From assembly GCF_012223425.1 (NCBI RefSeq), contig NZ_CP038797.1:125353-189352 (forward strand): a DNA stretch of 64,000 nt. Direction: 5' to 3'. A program made the translations under genes and the position numbers. Position 1 is the stretch's first letter. Each line of letters starts with the position of its first letter. Shown one piece after another: positions 34,596-43,488 of this stretch. The DNA comes from Mycolicibacterium frederiksbergense. GTDB taxonomy: Bacteria > Actinomycetota > Actinomycetes > Mycobacteriales > Mycobacteriaceae. The notes under the pieces are model-generated. The model saw only the letters and a list, made by a program, of their open reading frames with translations, was not told the origin of the DNA and did no database searches.

Positions 34596-37500
34596 GCGTC
34601 TTTGACTCCAATTGAGCACACCAGCTTGATGTTGTCGATGTCGGTGGAGCGAATGACCAAGCGGTCGTCTCGGTGTAGCTGGGTGATGAGATCGGCGAGG
34701 TCGTCAAGGCTGTATCGATTTCGGCGGGCCTGGGTGAGCCGCGCTGTGGCGTGCTCGGTAAGCGGGCGCTCCTGAAGTGCGTTGAGCGCGTCCGAGGCTT
34801 GCTCGAACAAGGTGTTACCCCCTAGGCGCTCCCATACCCACTTACGGATTCCCTTGAGGTTGCCGGCAGCCAACGCTTCTAGCGTTAGTGGTCCCTGCAG
34901 GAGTTGGCGTTCCAGCTCGAAGTGGTCTGGGCGCACTTCTGCGGTGGGGGTGTCGACTTGGGCTTGGAACATGCGCATCGCTTCGAGGGGTGTCAGCAGT
35001 TGGTGGCTGACCGCGCCGGAGGGGTCGAGGGTCGCTGAGGCGAAGGCCTCCACTCCTGAATCGGTCGAGACGAAACAAGCGACGCCTCCGCGTGATTCGG
35101 TGAGGTACTGGTCGCGACTGGAGTGGAGCAGGTCTTGCATGGCGAGCACCTTGGCAGCGATCTGGGGATGCTTAGTTTGGGCGTTCGACCATGCCAGCCA
35201 CGCTTCGCTTACCGCGTCCGCTTCGCCGTCGACATCTTCGGCGTCCTCGGAGACCTTGCCCTTGTAGAAGTCGTCGAGGATCTTGATCTCCGCGGGCCCA
35301 CCGAAGAACTGCTCGTCCGAGCCAAAGGCCTCCGCCGACGCTCCGAGTCGGGACTTGATGCGTTGGCGGAGGTTGATCTGCTGTTCGATCTTGTCGTGGC
35401 TGATCAGGTACACGTAGACGGTGTCGGATTTCTGACCCACGCGGTCGACGCGGCCGGCGCGTTGGATGATTCGAATGATGGCCCAGGGCAGGTCGTAGTT
35501 GACCACGATGTGGGCATCTTGGAGATTCTGACCTTCGGAGAGAACGTCGGTGGCTACCAGTACGTCGATCGGGTCTGCTTCTGTCGTGTCTGGGGCGGGT
35601 TTCCCGGGGACGGTGTTGGATTGTGGGGAGAAGCGGATCGCCATCTCGGCTGGATTGTCGGTGTTGCCCGACACCAGTCCGACGTTGGCTATCCCAGCTT
35701 CGGTCAGCGATTGAGCGATGTAGTTGGCGGTGTCGACGTACTCGGTGAAGACCAGCACTTTGTCGCCCGGGTGCTCGTTTCGTAGGAGATCAACGAGGGC
35801 GTTGAGTTTGGAATCTCGCGATGGGTCCCAGCTACCGAATCGGTCCAGTAGCAGCGAGATTCGTTCGTTATCGCTTTCAAGGTCGCGGCGCAGCGCGGGC
35901 GTGAACACGGCACTGTTGATCCATTTGGTCTTACCCGGGGCGCTATTGCGTAGTTCTTCATACCGGCTGGTGAGTGAGCCGTGTGTGACAGCGGCTTCCT
36001 CAAGGTCCTCGTCGGTTACGTTGAACTGCTTGTCGGTGAAGCTGCCCACTGGGATCGGCAGTTGCTCGTTGATGGCGTGAATGAAGAGTTCGTTGCGTGC
36101 GCGCTGCCTTTGCAGCGAAAGGATGAACGAATGTCCCGATGAGGACAGTCGCTTGAACAGGCCGGTGCGGACGAATCCGCTGACATTGCCGCGGCCGGAG
36201 CGGATGTCGGCGAGAGCGGCGGTGTCGGTGATCGTGTGCGTGGCGCGTGGGTTGTCGTAGTCGGCGAGGCGGTACCTGGGCAAGGTGAGCGCCTGCACGG
36301 TGTTCAGCGTGGTGTCGTCTTCCATGAGTGCAGCTGGGTCATCGGCGGCGAAGTCATGGCTGCGTGGTCGCGCGATGCGTTGTGGGAAGTAGAACTTTTC
36401 ACCGTTGGCGAACTGAAGAAACTGGCGTTCTTGTTGCGTGCCGTCCGGCAGGCTGATGACTTCCGTTGCTGCGGTGCGCTTGACGAAGCTTCTCGTGCGC
36501 CTGACTAGGTGGTCGCTCATGAGACGGCGCCAGTCCTCGGCGTGTTCAGAGCGTCGGAAAGCCAAAAGGGTGTTGATTTTTCCGTCTACCTTGTCCCGAA
36601 GGCCTGGTTCGGCGACTAGGGCCGCTGATGGAACGATGCCGAGGTCCTGGTCGTCGTCGATGTACAGGCCGATCTGGCTTGCGACGTCGAGGAAGGCGAG
36701 GTTGTAGGGCGTGGCGGTGAGCAGTAGGACCTTTGATGCGTTGCGGCGGATGTAGTCGTGAATAGCTTGGTAGGCAACGGTTCCGCTGTTGCGCAGGTTG
36801 TGTGACTCATCGCAGATCACCAGGTTGAAGCGCTTCATCTCTGGTAAGACCTTGTCGACCATTGAGTACGGGACAACTCGGCCGTTGAGGTCGTACTCTT
36901 CGATGTAGCGGGTCCACATCGGTTCCAGTGTCTTGGGGCAGAGCACAAGCGTCGAGTAATCCTCTGCAGCTTGCAGCATCAAGGCGGTGGCGATTGCGGT
37001 GAGTGTCTTGCCCAATCCGACGACGTCGCCGAGCATCGTCCCCCCGCGGCTGACGATTCGCCGTGCCAGTGTCCGCACAGCGCTTTCCTGGTAGTCCAGC
37101 AGCAGCGTTCGCATCGATTCGGGAAGCACATACCCCAGGCCGTCTCGCGCGTCCTGGGACAACGCGTGGCAGACCTTCAGGTAAACCTCGAAGGGGGTGG
37201 GCTGGAGTTCTGCAGCCCACGACTCGGCGATCAGTTCGATGATCTCGGAGCCGATCTCCAGTGAGTAGCGATCGTCCCATCTGGCCTGGAACCAGTCGGC
37301 GAGCTTGGCGCTGGCGTCGGAGTCTTGGACGTCGATGTTTAGTTCGAGATTGGTGGTCAGTCCTGCGTTGGTCAGGTTGGATGATCCGACGAATGCCCAC
37401 CTCGAATGGTGCTTCTTGCTGGGTGTTTGAAAGAGGTAGGTTTTGCCGTGCAGCGGCTTCTCGGTGAAGACCTTCATCTGCACGGCGCCGCTCTCGAGTT

Positions 37501-37894
37501 GGCGCTTCAACGTCTGCAGGGTCTGCTGCCCCTGTTCAGTGGCCAGACCGCGCATGAGCTGGTTGCGCAGGTGGTTGACGAGTTGATCTCGGCGCGCTCG
37601 CGCCTTACCGGCGTCGTGTATCTCGGCCCCGTAGGGGACGGGTTGCACTTCGTGCTGCAAGGAGTCGAGGATCTGCTGGGAGTCCGACGGCGCCACCATT
37701 CCGACCAGGATCCTGGCTACGGGGCCGGCCGCGCCGTTTGCGGACTTGTCTTCTACGAGGTCGGCTAGACCAGCCCAGCCCCGCAGGTCTAAGTATCCGG
37801 TTGCAACGTCGAACGTGTCGTACTCCTGCAGCGCCTCACGAAGTGCAGGTCGTAGCCGCGTCTGGGGTGCAAGGTTGTCATAGATGTTCGGCAT
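34592..37894 (-). CDS. Phospholipase-D nuclease/SNF2 helicase fusion
   Basis: 1100 aa. Residues about 1-200: PLD-family domain with H149-x-K151 (PLHGKTYLF) and G170-SSNLT, a metal-independent nuclease fold. About 260-860: SNF2/DEAD-type helicase with Walker A GDVVGLGKT (290-298), DESH (363-366), LLTATPYN (393-400), KVLVFTEYVDTANYI, then ATDVLSEGQNLQ and IIQRAGRVDRVGQ (motif VI). C-terminal about 240 residues are uncharacterised. Coupled by ATGA to the methyltransferase. This suggests an ATP-dependent restriction-like system: methylase marks self, helicase-nuclease attacks unmodified DNA. Confidence 0.85.
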   Translation of the reverse strand: MPNIYDNLAPQTRLRPALREALQEYDTFDVATGYLDLRGWAGLADLVEDKSANGAAGPVARILVGMVAPSDSQQILDSLQHEVQPVPYGAEIHDAGKARARRDQLVNHLRNQLMRGLATEQGQQTLQTLKRQLESGAVQMKVFTEKPLHGKTYLFQTPSKKHHSRWAFVGSSNLTNAGLTTNLELNIDVQDSDASAKLADWFQARWDDRYSLEIGSEIIELIAESWAAELQPTPFEVYLKVCHALSQDARDGLGYVLPESMRTLLLDYQESAVRTLARRIVSRGGTMLGDVVGLGKTLTAIATALMLQAAEDYSTLVLCPKTLEPMWTRYIEEYDLNGRVVPYSMVDKVLPEMKRFNLVICDESHNLRNSGTVAYQAIHDYIRRNASKVLLLTATPYNLAFLDVASQIGLYIDDDQDLGIVPSAALVAEPGLRDKVDGKINTLLAFRRSEHAEDWRRLMSDHLVRRTRSFVKRTAATEVISLPDGTQQERQFLQFANGEKFYFPQRIARPRSHDFAADDPAALMEDDTTLNTVQALTLPRYRLADYDNPRATHTITDTAALADIRSGRGNVSGFVRTGLFKRLSSSGHSFILSLQRQRARNELFIHAINEQLPIPVGSFTDKQFNVTDEDLEEAAVTHGSLTSRYEELRNSAPGKTKWINSAVFTPALRRDLESDNERISLLLDRFGSWDPSRDSKLNALVDLLRNEHPGDKVLVFTEYVDTANYIAQSLTEAGIANVGLVSGNTDNPAEMAIRFSPQSNTVPGKPAPDTTEADPIDVLVATDVLSEGQNLQDAHIVVNYDLPWAIIRIIQRAGRVDRVGQKSDTVYVYLISHDKIEQQINLRQRIKSRLGASAEAFGSDEQFFGGPAEIKILDDFYKGKVSEDAEDVDGEADAVSEAWLAWSNAQTKHPQIAAKVLAMQDLLHSSRDQYLTESRGGVACFVSTDSGVEAFASATLDPSGAVSHQLLTPLEAMRMFQAQVDTPTAEVRPDHFELERQLLQGPLTLEALAAGNLKGIRKWVWERLGGNTLFEQASDALNALQERPLTEHATARLTQARRNRYSLDDLADLITQLHRDDRLVIRSTDIDNIKLVCSIGVKDA

Positions 37895-38021
37895 TCGACC
37901 CCTCGGTACGGTGTTCGCCTAGTGGCCGAGTGCCAGCCCAAGACGGATCCAGATTAGCGGTGCTCGGCGTTCTTATTCGCGAGGCCAAGTGTTCGAGTTG
38001 CAAGCGCGGACGCTTGCCTGC

Positions 38022-38040
38022 GGGGACGTGTCATCGTCAA
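38022..38040 (+). repeat. Dispersed intergenic repeat copy
   Basis: GGGGACGTGTCATC then GTCAA. Exact core, but the conserved CTG is lost. A 7-bp-stem hairpin lies directly upstream. Confidence 0.7.
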
Positions 38041-38204
38041 AGGTAGGGGCACTTTCTGGTGGCCGATCCTTGCAGCCGGCTGTAGCCCGCAGAGTGGAGG
38101 TGAAGCGGGCCCCTGCGGGCCCGCTGGAGTGGCACAGGCAGGCGCCCAAACGTTGGATGGCAATGCGCCCGGGTGACCCACCGTCACCCCGTCTGGCCCG
38201 CCCC

Positions 38205-38283
38205 ACGTTCGTGGAGGCCCTCGGCGAGGTGTGGGTCGCGCTTGCGGGATGCCGGCCGCCGCGGCGATGCTGCGCTCTTCTGA
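38205..38283 (+). pseudogene. Relic of the 31409-type gene
   Basis: Translates as EALGEVWVAL and, after a one-base shift, RDAGRRGDAALF then stop, matching GAVGEVLVALWDAGGRGDAAL at the end of the 31409 gene. At DNA level the block GGGATGCCGGC plus CGCGGCGATGC is shared. The 5' part is not recognisable. Confidence 0.5.
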
Positions 38284-38422
38284 AGCCCCAAACCACGGTT
38301 GACCTCGCGAGATGGCACTTTCCCCGCTGCCGTGGGGCCCTCGCTCTGCTCCTTCGGCCCCTCTGGGCCGCGGCCACGCCGCGCCGGTGGGCTGCTGCTC
38401 ACTCGTCGAGCCGCATAGGTAC

Positions 38423-38447
38423 GGGGACGTGCTATCGGGCCTGCTCA
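38423..38447 (+). repeat. Dispersed intergenic repeat copy
   Basis: GGGGACGTGCTATC then GGGCCTGCTCA: two mismatches in the core, CTG(n)TCA kept. Its end overlaps the stop of the ADP-ribosyltransferase gene, and the following AGGAGGCTTTTTGGG resembles the sequence after the 28115 copy. Confidence 0.6.
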
Positions 38448-40175
38448 GGAGGCTTTTTGGGCGCGCTCTGCTGCTTCGGCTTCGGCTTCGGCGACCAGGT
38501 CTTCGGCAACCAGGTAGACGGTAGGTCGGTGTTCCACGCCGGCTGCGTCGACGCGTACGCAGCGCAGCGCTGTGCCGGGCGGGATGATCACCTCGTCTTC
38601 GCCGGCGTTGGCGGAGATCGCCTTGACTGGCAGGCCGTCTCTGGTGCGGATGACCATCAGGTAGGAGCCGGGCTCGCGGTCGGCGAACTTGGTGGCGGTG
38701 GTGGTGCGTGTGGTGGCCGAGGCGACCTGCCCGAGTTCGACTTTGGCGCCGATGGGGAATGCGGTGGCGAGGTAGTCGCTTGGGGCGGTGGCCCATTCGG
38801 AGGGGACATGGGTGCCGCGGACGACGGTGACGGGTTCGCGCATCGTGTTGTGACGGGCGTATTTGTCGAAGGCGCTGCGCAGGTGGGTGCAGGTGTTGGC
38901 CACTGCTGGGGATGGTGTGGTGGTTCGTCCGGTGAAGACGTCGTTGATCTGGATGTAGGCGCCGGAGCCGATGTGTCGGCCGCTGGTGTAGGTGCGCAGT
39001 GCGTCGCGTTCATCGGTGGTGAGGGCGGTGTTGACGAAGCGGGAGTGGGCCTTGGTGAGTTCGGCGATGTGGGTGGGTCGCAGGGTGCCGTAGACGTCGC
39101 GTAGGCCCCACGATGTGAGGTCCTCGCCGCGGCGGCGGATGACGGTGTAGTCGTCGACGGTCTCGGGCCCGTAGGCGCGGAGGCCGTTGCGGGCCATGGT
39201 GGTGTGGGTGTCGGCGCCGATGCTGGGGGCCGGCAGGACGTGGTGGGCGAAATGTGGGATGTGGGCGCCGCCGCGGGTGGGTGTGCCCAGGGCGTTGCGG
39301 TAGGCGGCGGTGTATGCGGCGTCTGTGTCTTGGCCGGCCGGTTCGGCGGCGCGGCGGGCGGCGTCCCCGGCGGCCTGGGCGGCGATGTGCTGCTGGTGGT
39401 GGCGGTGTCGTGTTGTGGCGTCGAGGATTTCGTTGTGTAGCGGTGTGGCGGCGGCGGCATCGACGATCTCCTCCCGGGCATGGGTCAGGCGTTCTGCCAG
39501 AAACGCTGCCTGCTCGTCGGGGGTGGTGAGCTGGCCGTGGGCCGCCCGTGTGGCCAGCTGCAGCGCCGTGTCGGCGCGGGCGCGGTGCGCCTGCTGCTGG
39601 AGATCGTCGATGCCGCCAGGGGGTTGGCCTATGGGGGTGAGTGCGGGGATTTGGTTGGCCTTGGTGAGGGCGGTCTTATACTTGGAGGCTGTGGCGATGG
39701 TGCGGTAGGCCTCGCCGTCTTGGTAGGCGATCGCGTAGTCGCCGCGGCGGGTTCGGTACACCGCGGTGTTGGCGTCTAAGCAGGTCGCGCGCATTGTGTC
39801 GGTGCCGTGGGGGCGGTGGATGGAGATCTCGGCGTGCTCGGCGATCGTGGTGTCGCGTGGGGTGTCGGCCAGCTGCAGTGTGGGTGTGGCGGCGAAGGCG
39901 GCGTCGACGGCGGGGCGGATCTGTTGGCGGCGGGCCTCTGCGAGTGCGTCGATGTCCTCGGGGGTGAAGCCGGCCAGCAGCTCGTCTCGCTGGGCCGGTG
40001 GGAGTGCGGTGGCGGCGCGGTGGCGGTCGGTCGCGTCGTGGGCCGTCAAGGCGTGGTGCAGCTGCTGGTGGCGCGCGTCGAGGGTGTGCGCGGCGGTGGC
40101 GGACTTCTCGTAGGCGGCGCGGGTGTCCCCGGAGCAGCGCCGCGGACCGCCGGGCTCGGTGGTGGCCAAGCACAT
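38445..40175 (-). CDS. ADP-ribosyltransferase-fold protein
   Basis: 576 aa. About 350 N-terminal residues are helical and His/Ala-rich with no signal peptide. The C-terminal about 200 residues have the R-S-E order of clostridial-toxin-type ARTs: Arg in EPVTVVRGTHVPS, a Ser/Thr strand in LGQVASATTRTTTATKFAD, and E-x-E in AGEDEVIIPPGTALR. A preceding helix block (TTDERDALRTYTSGRHIGSG) is also typical of ADPRT exoenzyme domains (PF03496). Such modules occur in phage head or early proteins and in toxins. No immunity gene was identified. First cistron; the start at 40175 lacks a clear ribosome site, so an upstream start is possible. Confidence 0.75.
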   Translation of the reverse strand: MCLATTEPGGPRRCSGDTRAAYEKSATAAHTLDARHQQLHHALTAHDATDRHRAATALPPAQRDELLAGFTPEDIDALAEARRQQIRPAVDAAFAATPTLQLADTPRDTTIAEHAEISIHRPHGTDTMRATCLDANTAVYRTRRGDYAIAYQDGEAYRTIATASKYKTALTKANQIPALTPIGQPPGGIDDLQQQAHRARADTALQLATRAAHGQLTTPDEQAAFLAERLTHAREEIVDAAAATPLHNEILDATTRHRHHQQHIAAQAAGDAARRAAEPAGQDTDAAYTAAYRNALGTPTRGGAHIPHFAHHVLPAPSIGADTHTTMARNGLRAYGPETVDDYTVIRRRGEDLTSWGLRDVYGTLRPTHIAELTKAHSRFVNTALTTDERDALRTYTSGRHIGSGAYIQINDVFTGRTTTPSPAVANTCTHLRSAFDKYARHNTMREPVTVVRGTHVPSEWATAPSDYLATAFPIGAKVELGQVASATTRTTTATKFADREPGSYLMVIRTRDGLPVKAISANAGEDEVIIPPGTALRCVRVDAAGVEHRPTVYLVAEDLVAEAEAEAAERAQKAS

Positions 40176-40354
40176 GGGAGATCAGCGCCTGGTTGCGTCG
40201 ATGTCGCCGGGCACCAATTGTCGACTCCTTTTGCGTGTTCGTCGTAGTTCATTCGGGTAGTACCGGCGACACGCGCTTGTTCCGTCACCTTGGCCTGTAA
40301 TTGGGCGTTGTCGGGGCCCGGGGATGTCGGTTTGCGCTGCTAGCGTTGACGACA

Positions 40355-40419
40355 CGTCCTCACCCCCGAGGACGCGCGTTGCGCCCCCTAGCCGCTCCTC
40401 CCCCTGCGGCTGGGGGCGC
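40355..40419. terminator. Two adjacent hairpins at the accessory/core junction
   Basis: Stem CGTCCTC/GAGGACG (40355-40374), and a longer GC stem GCGCCCCC/GGGGGCGC with AGCCG/CGGCT inside (40381-40419). The second overlaps the last codons of the 40388 gene. No T-run, as is usual in mycobacteria. Probable bidirectional transcription stop. Confidence 0.4.
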
Positions 40420-40675
40420 GTTCGTTTTCAGATCCCCCAATGGGCACGTCGTCGTCGATCTCGCCCTGCTTCACACCGCCGAAGTTGATCAGGTCGAACA
40501 GTTCACGCTCCTGGTCGAGTGTGGCGAAGTGGCCCTCGGCGACAGCGATCGGCACGTTCCGAACGCCGCGCTGCTGAGGCAGCGTGAGATCTGCGAAGCA
40601 CACCGACCCGGCGGCGTCGTCGTCCCACCATTGGCGGGGCACGCTGAACTCGTTTGCGACGAAGGACTGCACCAT
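40388..40675 (-). CDS. Hypothetical 95-aa protein
   Basis: ATG overlaps the stop of the alpha/beta hydrolase (TAATG), so translationally coupled. It reads FVANEFSVPRQWWDDDAAGS, then RGVRNVPIAVAEGHFATLDQ and FDLINFGGVKQGEIDDDVPI, ending with an Arg/Ser tail. Soluble. No family recognised; perhaps an accessory protein to the hydrolase. Confidence 0.6.
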   Translation of the reverse strand: MVQSFVANEFSVPRQWWDDDAAGSVCFADLTLPQQRGVRNVPIAVAEGHFATLDQERELFDLINFGGVKQGEIDDDVPIGGSENERAPSRRGRSG

Positions 40676-42042
40676 TAGGGCGCCGGGAACGTCGCGGCGG
40701 CCAGCGCGAGGATCTCCTCGCGGTCGGCGGCGAGCAGGAAGCCAGCCTCGATCGTGGCATCCAGTGATGTGGTGAACCGGTCGAGGTACTCGGCGGCGCC
40801 GCCCGGGTACAGCCGCGCGAGGGTCTCGGCGTCGAAGACGGACCCGGAGCCGAACAGCATCGCCATCAACGGCTCGGCGCTGCCGATACCCGACGTCCGC
40901 GCGATCGGCACGTCCACCCATGGCGTGCGCACGCCACCTGTCGCGAGCCCGTTCGCGTCGAGCACCAGCTGCGTCGGCTCGTCGTCGGTGAGGTCCATCC
41001 GCGCCGCGGTCGGCGGCACCGCGCCCGTGCGGACCCATGCGACCAGGTGAGCCAGCGCAGCCTGCAGCACGTAGTGGTGTTGCGGGCCGAAGTTGATGCA
41101 GTGCGGCAGTTCCTGACCCATCAGGTTGGTGGTTGGCGCGTAACCTGCGACGAGGTCGGCCAGCGGTGCCGAGCCGGAGTCGATGAATCCCACCTTGATC
41201 GTGTAGTTGTCGGCGTGCGCGGTGCCCGCGATCTCCCAGGCGCGCAGCCGGTCCCCGTCGGGCCGGCGGGCCAGGTGATAGCCCGCGCGCACGCCGCCGA
41301 CGAGGTCGGTCTCGGTGATCACCGTCATGACCGGCGCGCGCAGGTCCGCGCTGAACGGCACCGGCTCCGGTTCGCCGGCGTCTTCGAAGATCGACGAGCC
41401 GTCCAGCGGCGCGGCAGGCCCGAACCGCGAGTGCACCAGAAATCCGTCGTACACCTCGGCCAACGGATCGACGACGTTGACGTAGGTGGTCAGAAACAGG
41501 GCCGACTGTGATTCACCGACCGCCACAACGGTTTCCGGACGGGCGTTCAGGAGTTCGTCCGCGCGGTCTCTGAACAGCCGGCCGATCTGGGAGTAGATGT
41601 CGTAGGCGTAGGCGTCGCCGGGGTGGTTCAGCGCCCCGTAGCGCGCGGCGTCCTGCGTCTTGAGCGACATGTCCATGCCCATACTCGCGCCGCCCTCGAT
41701 GCCGACGCGTTGCGCCGACACCGCGACATAGGCGTGGCCGGCCCGGACGATCTCGCGATGCGCCATGAACCACACTGCGGGAGCGTCGATCCCGCCGCTG
41801 ACGTTGAGCCACTCAACGATGACCGTCCCGCTGAACCGGGCTGGATCGGTCGGCGTCAGGACCACGATGCGGGTTGTGTAGGCCGCGGTGCCCGGCTGGG
41901 GGACGTAGCTGGTCGCCGTTCCGGAGACGAAGAACTCCACCGCGTCGTAGCCGATCGTCGACACGTCATACGCGCCGAGTAGCAGGTTCGGCGTGCCCGG
42001 CACGCGCTCGATCGTCGTGTCGCTCACTGCATCGTTGGTCAC
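40675..42042 (-). CDS. Alpha/beta-hydrolase-domain protein
   Basis: 455 aa, no signal peptide. Nucleophile elbow VVAVGESQSALFL, upstream oxyanion-region VIVEWLNVSGG and VSAQRVGIEG, acid region VITETDLVGG, and late His in WEIAGTAHADNY: the order of the large actinobacterial alpha/beta hydrolase family PF20091. Substrate unknown, probably an ester or lactone. Coupled to the 95-aa gene downstream. Confidence 0.8.
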   Translation of the reverse strand: MTNDAVSDTTIERVPGTPNLLLGAYDVSTIGYDAVEFFVSGTATSYVPQPGTAAYTTRIVVLTPTDPARFSGTVIVEWLNVSGGIDAPAVWFMAHREIVRAGHAYVAVSAQRVGIEGGASMGMDMSLKTQDAARYGALNHPGDAYAYDIYSQIGRLFRDRADELLNARPETVVAVGESQSALFLTTYVNVVDPLAEVYDGFLVHSRFGPAAPLDGSSIFEDAGEPEPVPFSADLRAPVMTVITETDLVGGVRAGYHLARRPDGDRLRAWEIAGTAHADNYTIKVGFIDSGSAPLADLVAGYAPTTNLMGQELPHCINFGPQHHYVLQAALAHLVAWVRTGAVPPTAARMDLTDDEPTQLVLDANGLATGGVRTPWVDVPIARTSGIGSAEPLMAMLFGSGSVFDAETLARLYPGGAAEYLDRFTTSLDATIEAGFLLAADREEILALAAATFPAP

Positions 42043-42126
42043 GGCCCCACCGTACGTGGCGGGCTCCGGCGGTCAGCGAGATTGTCGCTCAGAGGTGGGC
42101 ACTTGCAACATCACTCCGGGGACCTC

Positions 42127-43488
42127 TCAGCACTCCGGGACATTGACCGCCAGCCCACCGAGCGAGGTCTCCTTGTACTTGGTGAGCATGTCCATCCCCG
42201 TCTGGCGCATCGTTTCGATCGCCTGGTCGAGGGACACCCGGTGGATGCCATCGCCGTGCAATGCCATCTTGGCGGCGTTGACGGCCTTCACCGCGGCGAT
42301 GGCGTTGCGTTCGATGCAGGGAATCTGCACGAGACCGCCAACCGGGTCGCACGTGAGCCCCAGGTTGTGTTCGATGCCGATCTCGGCGGCGTTCTCCACC
42401 TGACGCGGTGTTCCACCGAGCAGTTCGGCCAGGCCAGCTGCGGCCATCGAGCACGCCGATCCGACCTCGCCCTGGCAGCCCATCTCGGCACCGGAGATCG
42501 AGGCGCGTTCCTTGTAGAGCACCGCAATTGCCGCCGCGGTCAGTAGGTACCGAATGATCGCCTCGTCGCGCCGTTCCGGGACATCGAGTCCGGGCAGATA
42601 GCGCACCGCCCAGAACATCACGGAGGGAACGATTCCCGCGGCCCCATTGGTGGGTGCGGTGACCACCCGCCCGCCGGCGGCGTTCTCCTCGTTGACGGCC
42701 ATCGCCGCGACGTTCAGCCAGTCCATCGAGTCGGCGTGCGCAAAGCCGCCGCCTCCGCGCGTCAACTCCCGATACAGGCCCGGCGCCCGCCGGCGCACCG
42801 CGAGCCCGCCCGGCAACACACCCTCCGCGTGCAGGCCTGCCTCGACGCAGTCGGCCATCGCCGTCCAGATCCGCAGCAGACCGGATCGCACCTCCGACGC
42901 GGGACACAGCGCGCGCTCGTTGCGGCACATGATCTCCCACATTGGCGCGTCGTACTGGTCGCACAGTCGCAGCAGTTCGTCGCCGGTGCTGAATGGCATC
43001 GGAACCGCTGCGGGTGCGGCCTCGGCGTGGCCGTCGCGCACGATGAATCCGCCGCCGACCGAGTAGTACATCGCGACGTGGTGGCCGCCGTCGTCGAAGT
43101 CGACGGCGAACCGCATGGCGTTGGTGTGCCGGTGCTTGATCTCGGCGGGCTGCATGGCAATGTCCGCGGTGGTGAACGGGACCGGGTGCACGCCGCCCAG
43201 CAGCAACGGATCACCGCCGTCGATCGCGGCTACGCGTTCATGGCCGGCGCGCGGGTCGACATCCTCGGGCGTCTTGCCTTCCAGGCCGAGCAGGATGGCG
43301 CCGGGCGTGCCGTGTCCGCGGCCGGTGGCGGCCAGCGACCCGTACAGGTCGACCCGCACAGCGACGACGGACGAGACCCGTTCACCCAGTTCGGCGATGA
43401 ATCCCCTCGCGGCACGCATCGGTCCGACGGTGTGGGAGCTGGAGGGGCCCACACCGATCGAGAAGATGTCGAACACGCTGACTGCCAC
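42127..43488 (-). CDS. sdaA: L-serine ammonia-lyase (iron-sulfur)
   Basis: 453 aa, single-chain SdaA: serine to pyruvate and ammonia. N-terminal beta domain opens FDIFSIGVGPSSSHTVGPMR; C-terminal alpha domain holds the Fe-S cysteines in EMGCQGEVGSACSMAAAG and LTCDPVGGLVQIPCIERN. GTG start without a clear ribosome site. Full length. No glycine-riboswitch-like structure noticed in the 115 bp upstream. Confidence 0.95.
   Translation of the reverse strand: MAVSVFDIFSIGVGPSSSHTVGPMRAARGFIAELGERVSSVVAVRVDLYGSLAATGRGHGTPGAILLGLEGKTPEDVDPRAGHERVAAIDGGDPLLLGGVHPVPFTTADIAMQPAEIKHRHTNAMRFAVDFDDGGHHVAMYYSVGGGFIVRDGHAEAAPAAVPMPFSTGDELLRLCDQYDAPMWEIMCRNERALCPASEVRSGLLRIWTAMADCVEAGLHAEGVLPGGLAVRRRAPGLYRELTRGGGGFAHADSMDWLNVAAMAVNEENAAGGRVVTAPTNGAAGIVPSVMFWAVRYLPGLDVPERRDEAIIRYLLTAAAIAVLYKERASISGAEMGCQGEVGSACSMAAAGLAELLGGTPRQVENAAEIGIEHNLGLTCDPVGGLVQIPCIERNAIAAVKAVNAAKMALHGDGIHRVSLDQAIETMRQTGMDMLTKYKETSLGGLAVNVPEC

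Larger units (their letters stand above)
37895..38444. other. Intergenic with repeat copies and gene relic
   Basis: Upstream of the helicase. It contains repeat copies at 38022 and 38423, a perfect hairpin GCAAGCG-CGGA-CGCTTGC just before the first copy (about 38000-38017), a relic of the 31409-type gene (38205-38283) and GC-rich inverted sequence resembling that after the 31409 gene. Confidence 0.5.

Noticed and set aside
3052..38447. Dispersed 14-mer as cluster-A mycobacteriophage stoperators
   Set aside because: Stoperator consensus as I recall it (GGTGGNTGTCAAG-like) differs from GGGGACGTGTCATC, and no cluster-A immunity repressor or phage structural gene is seen.
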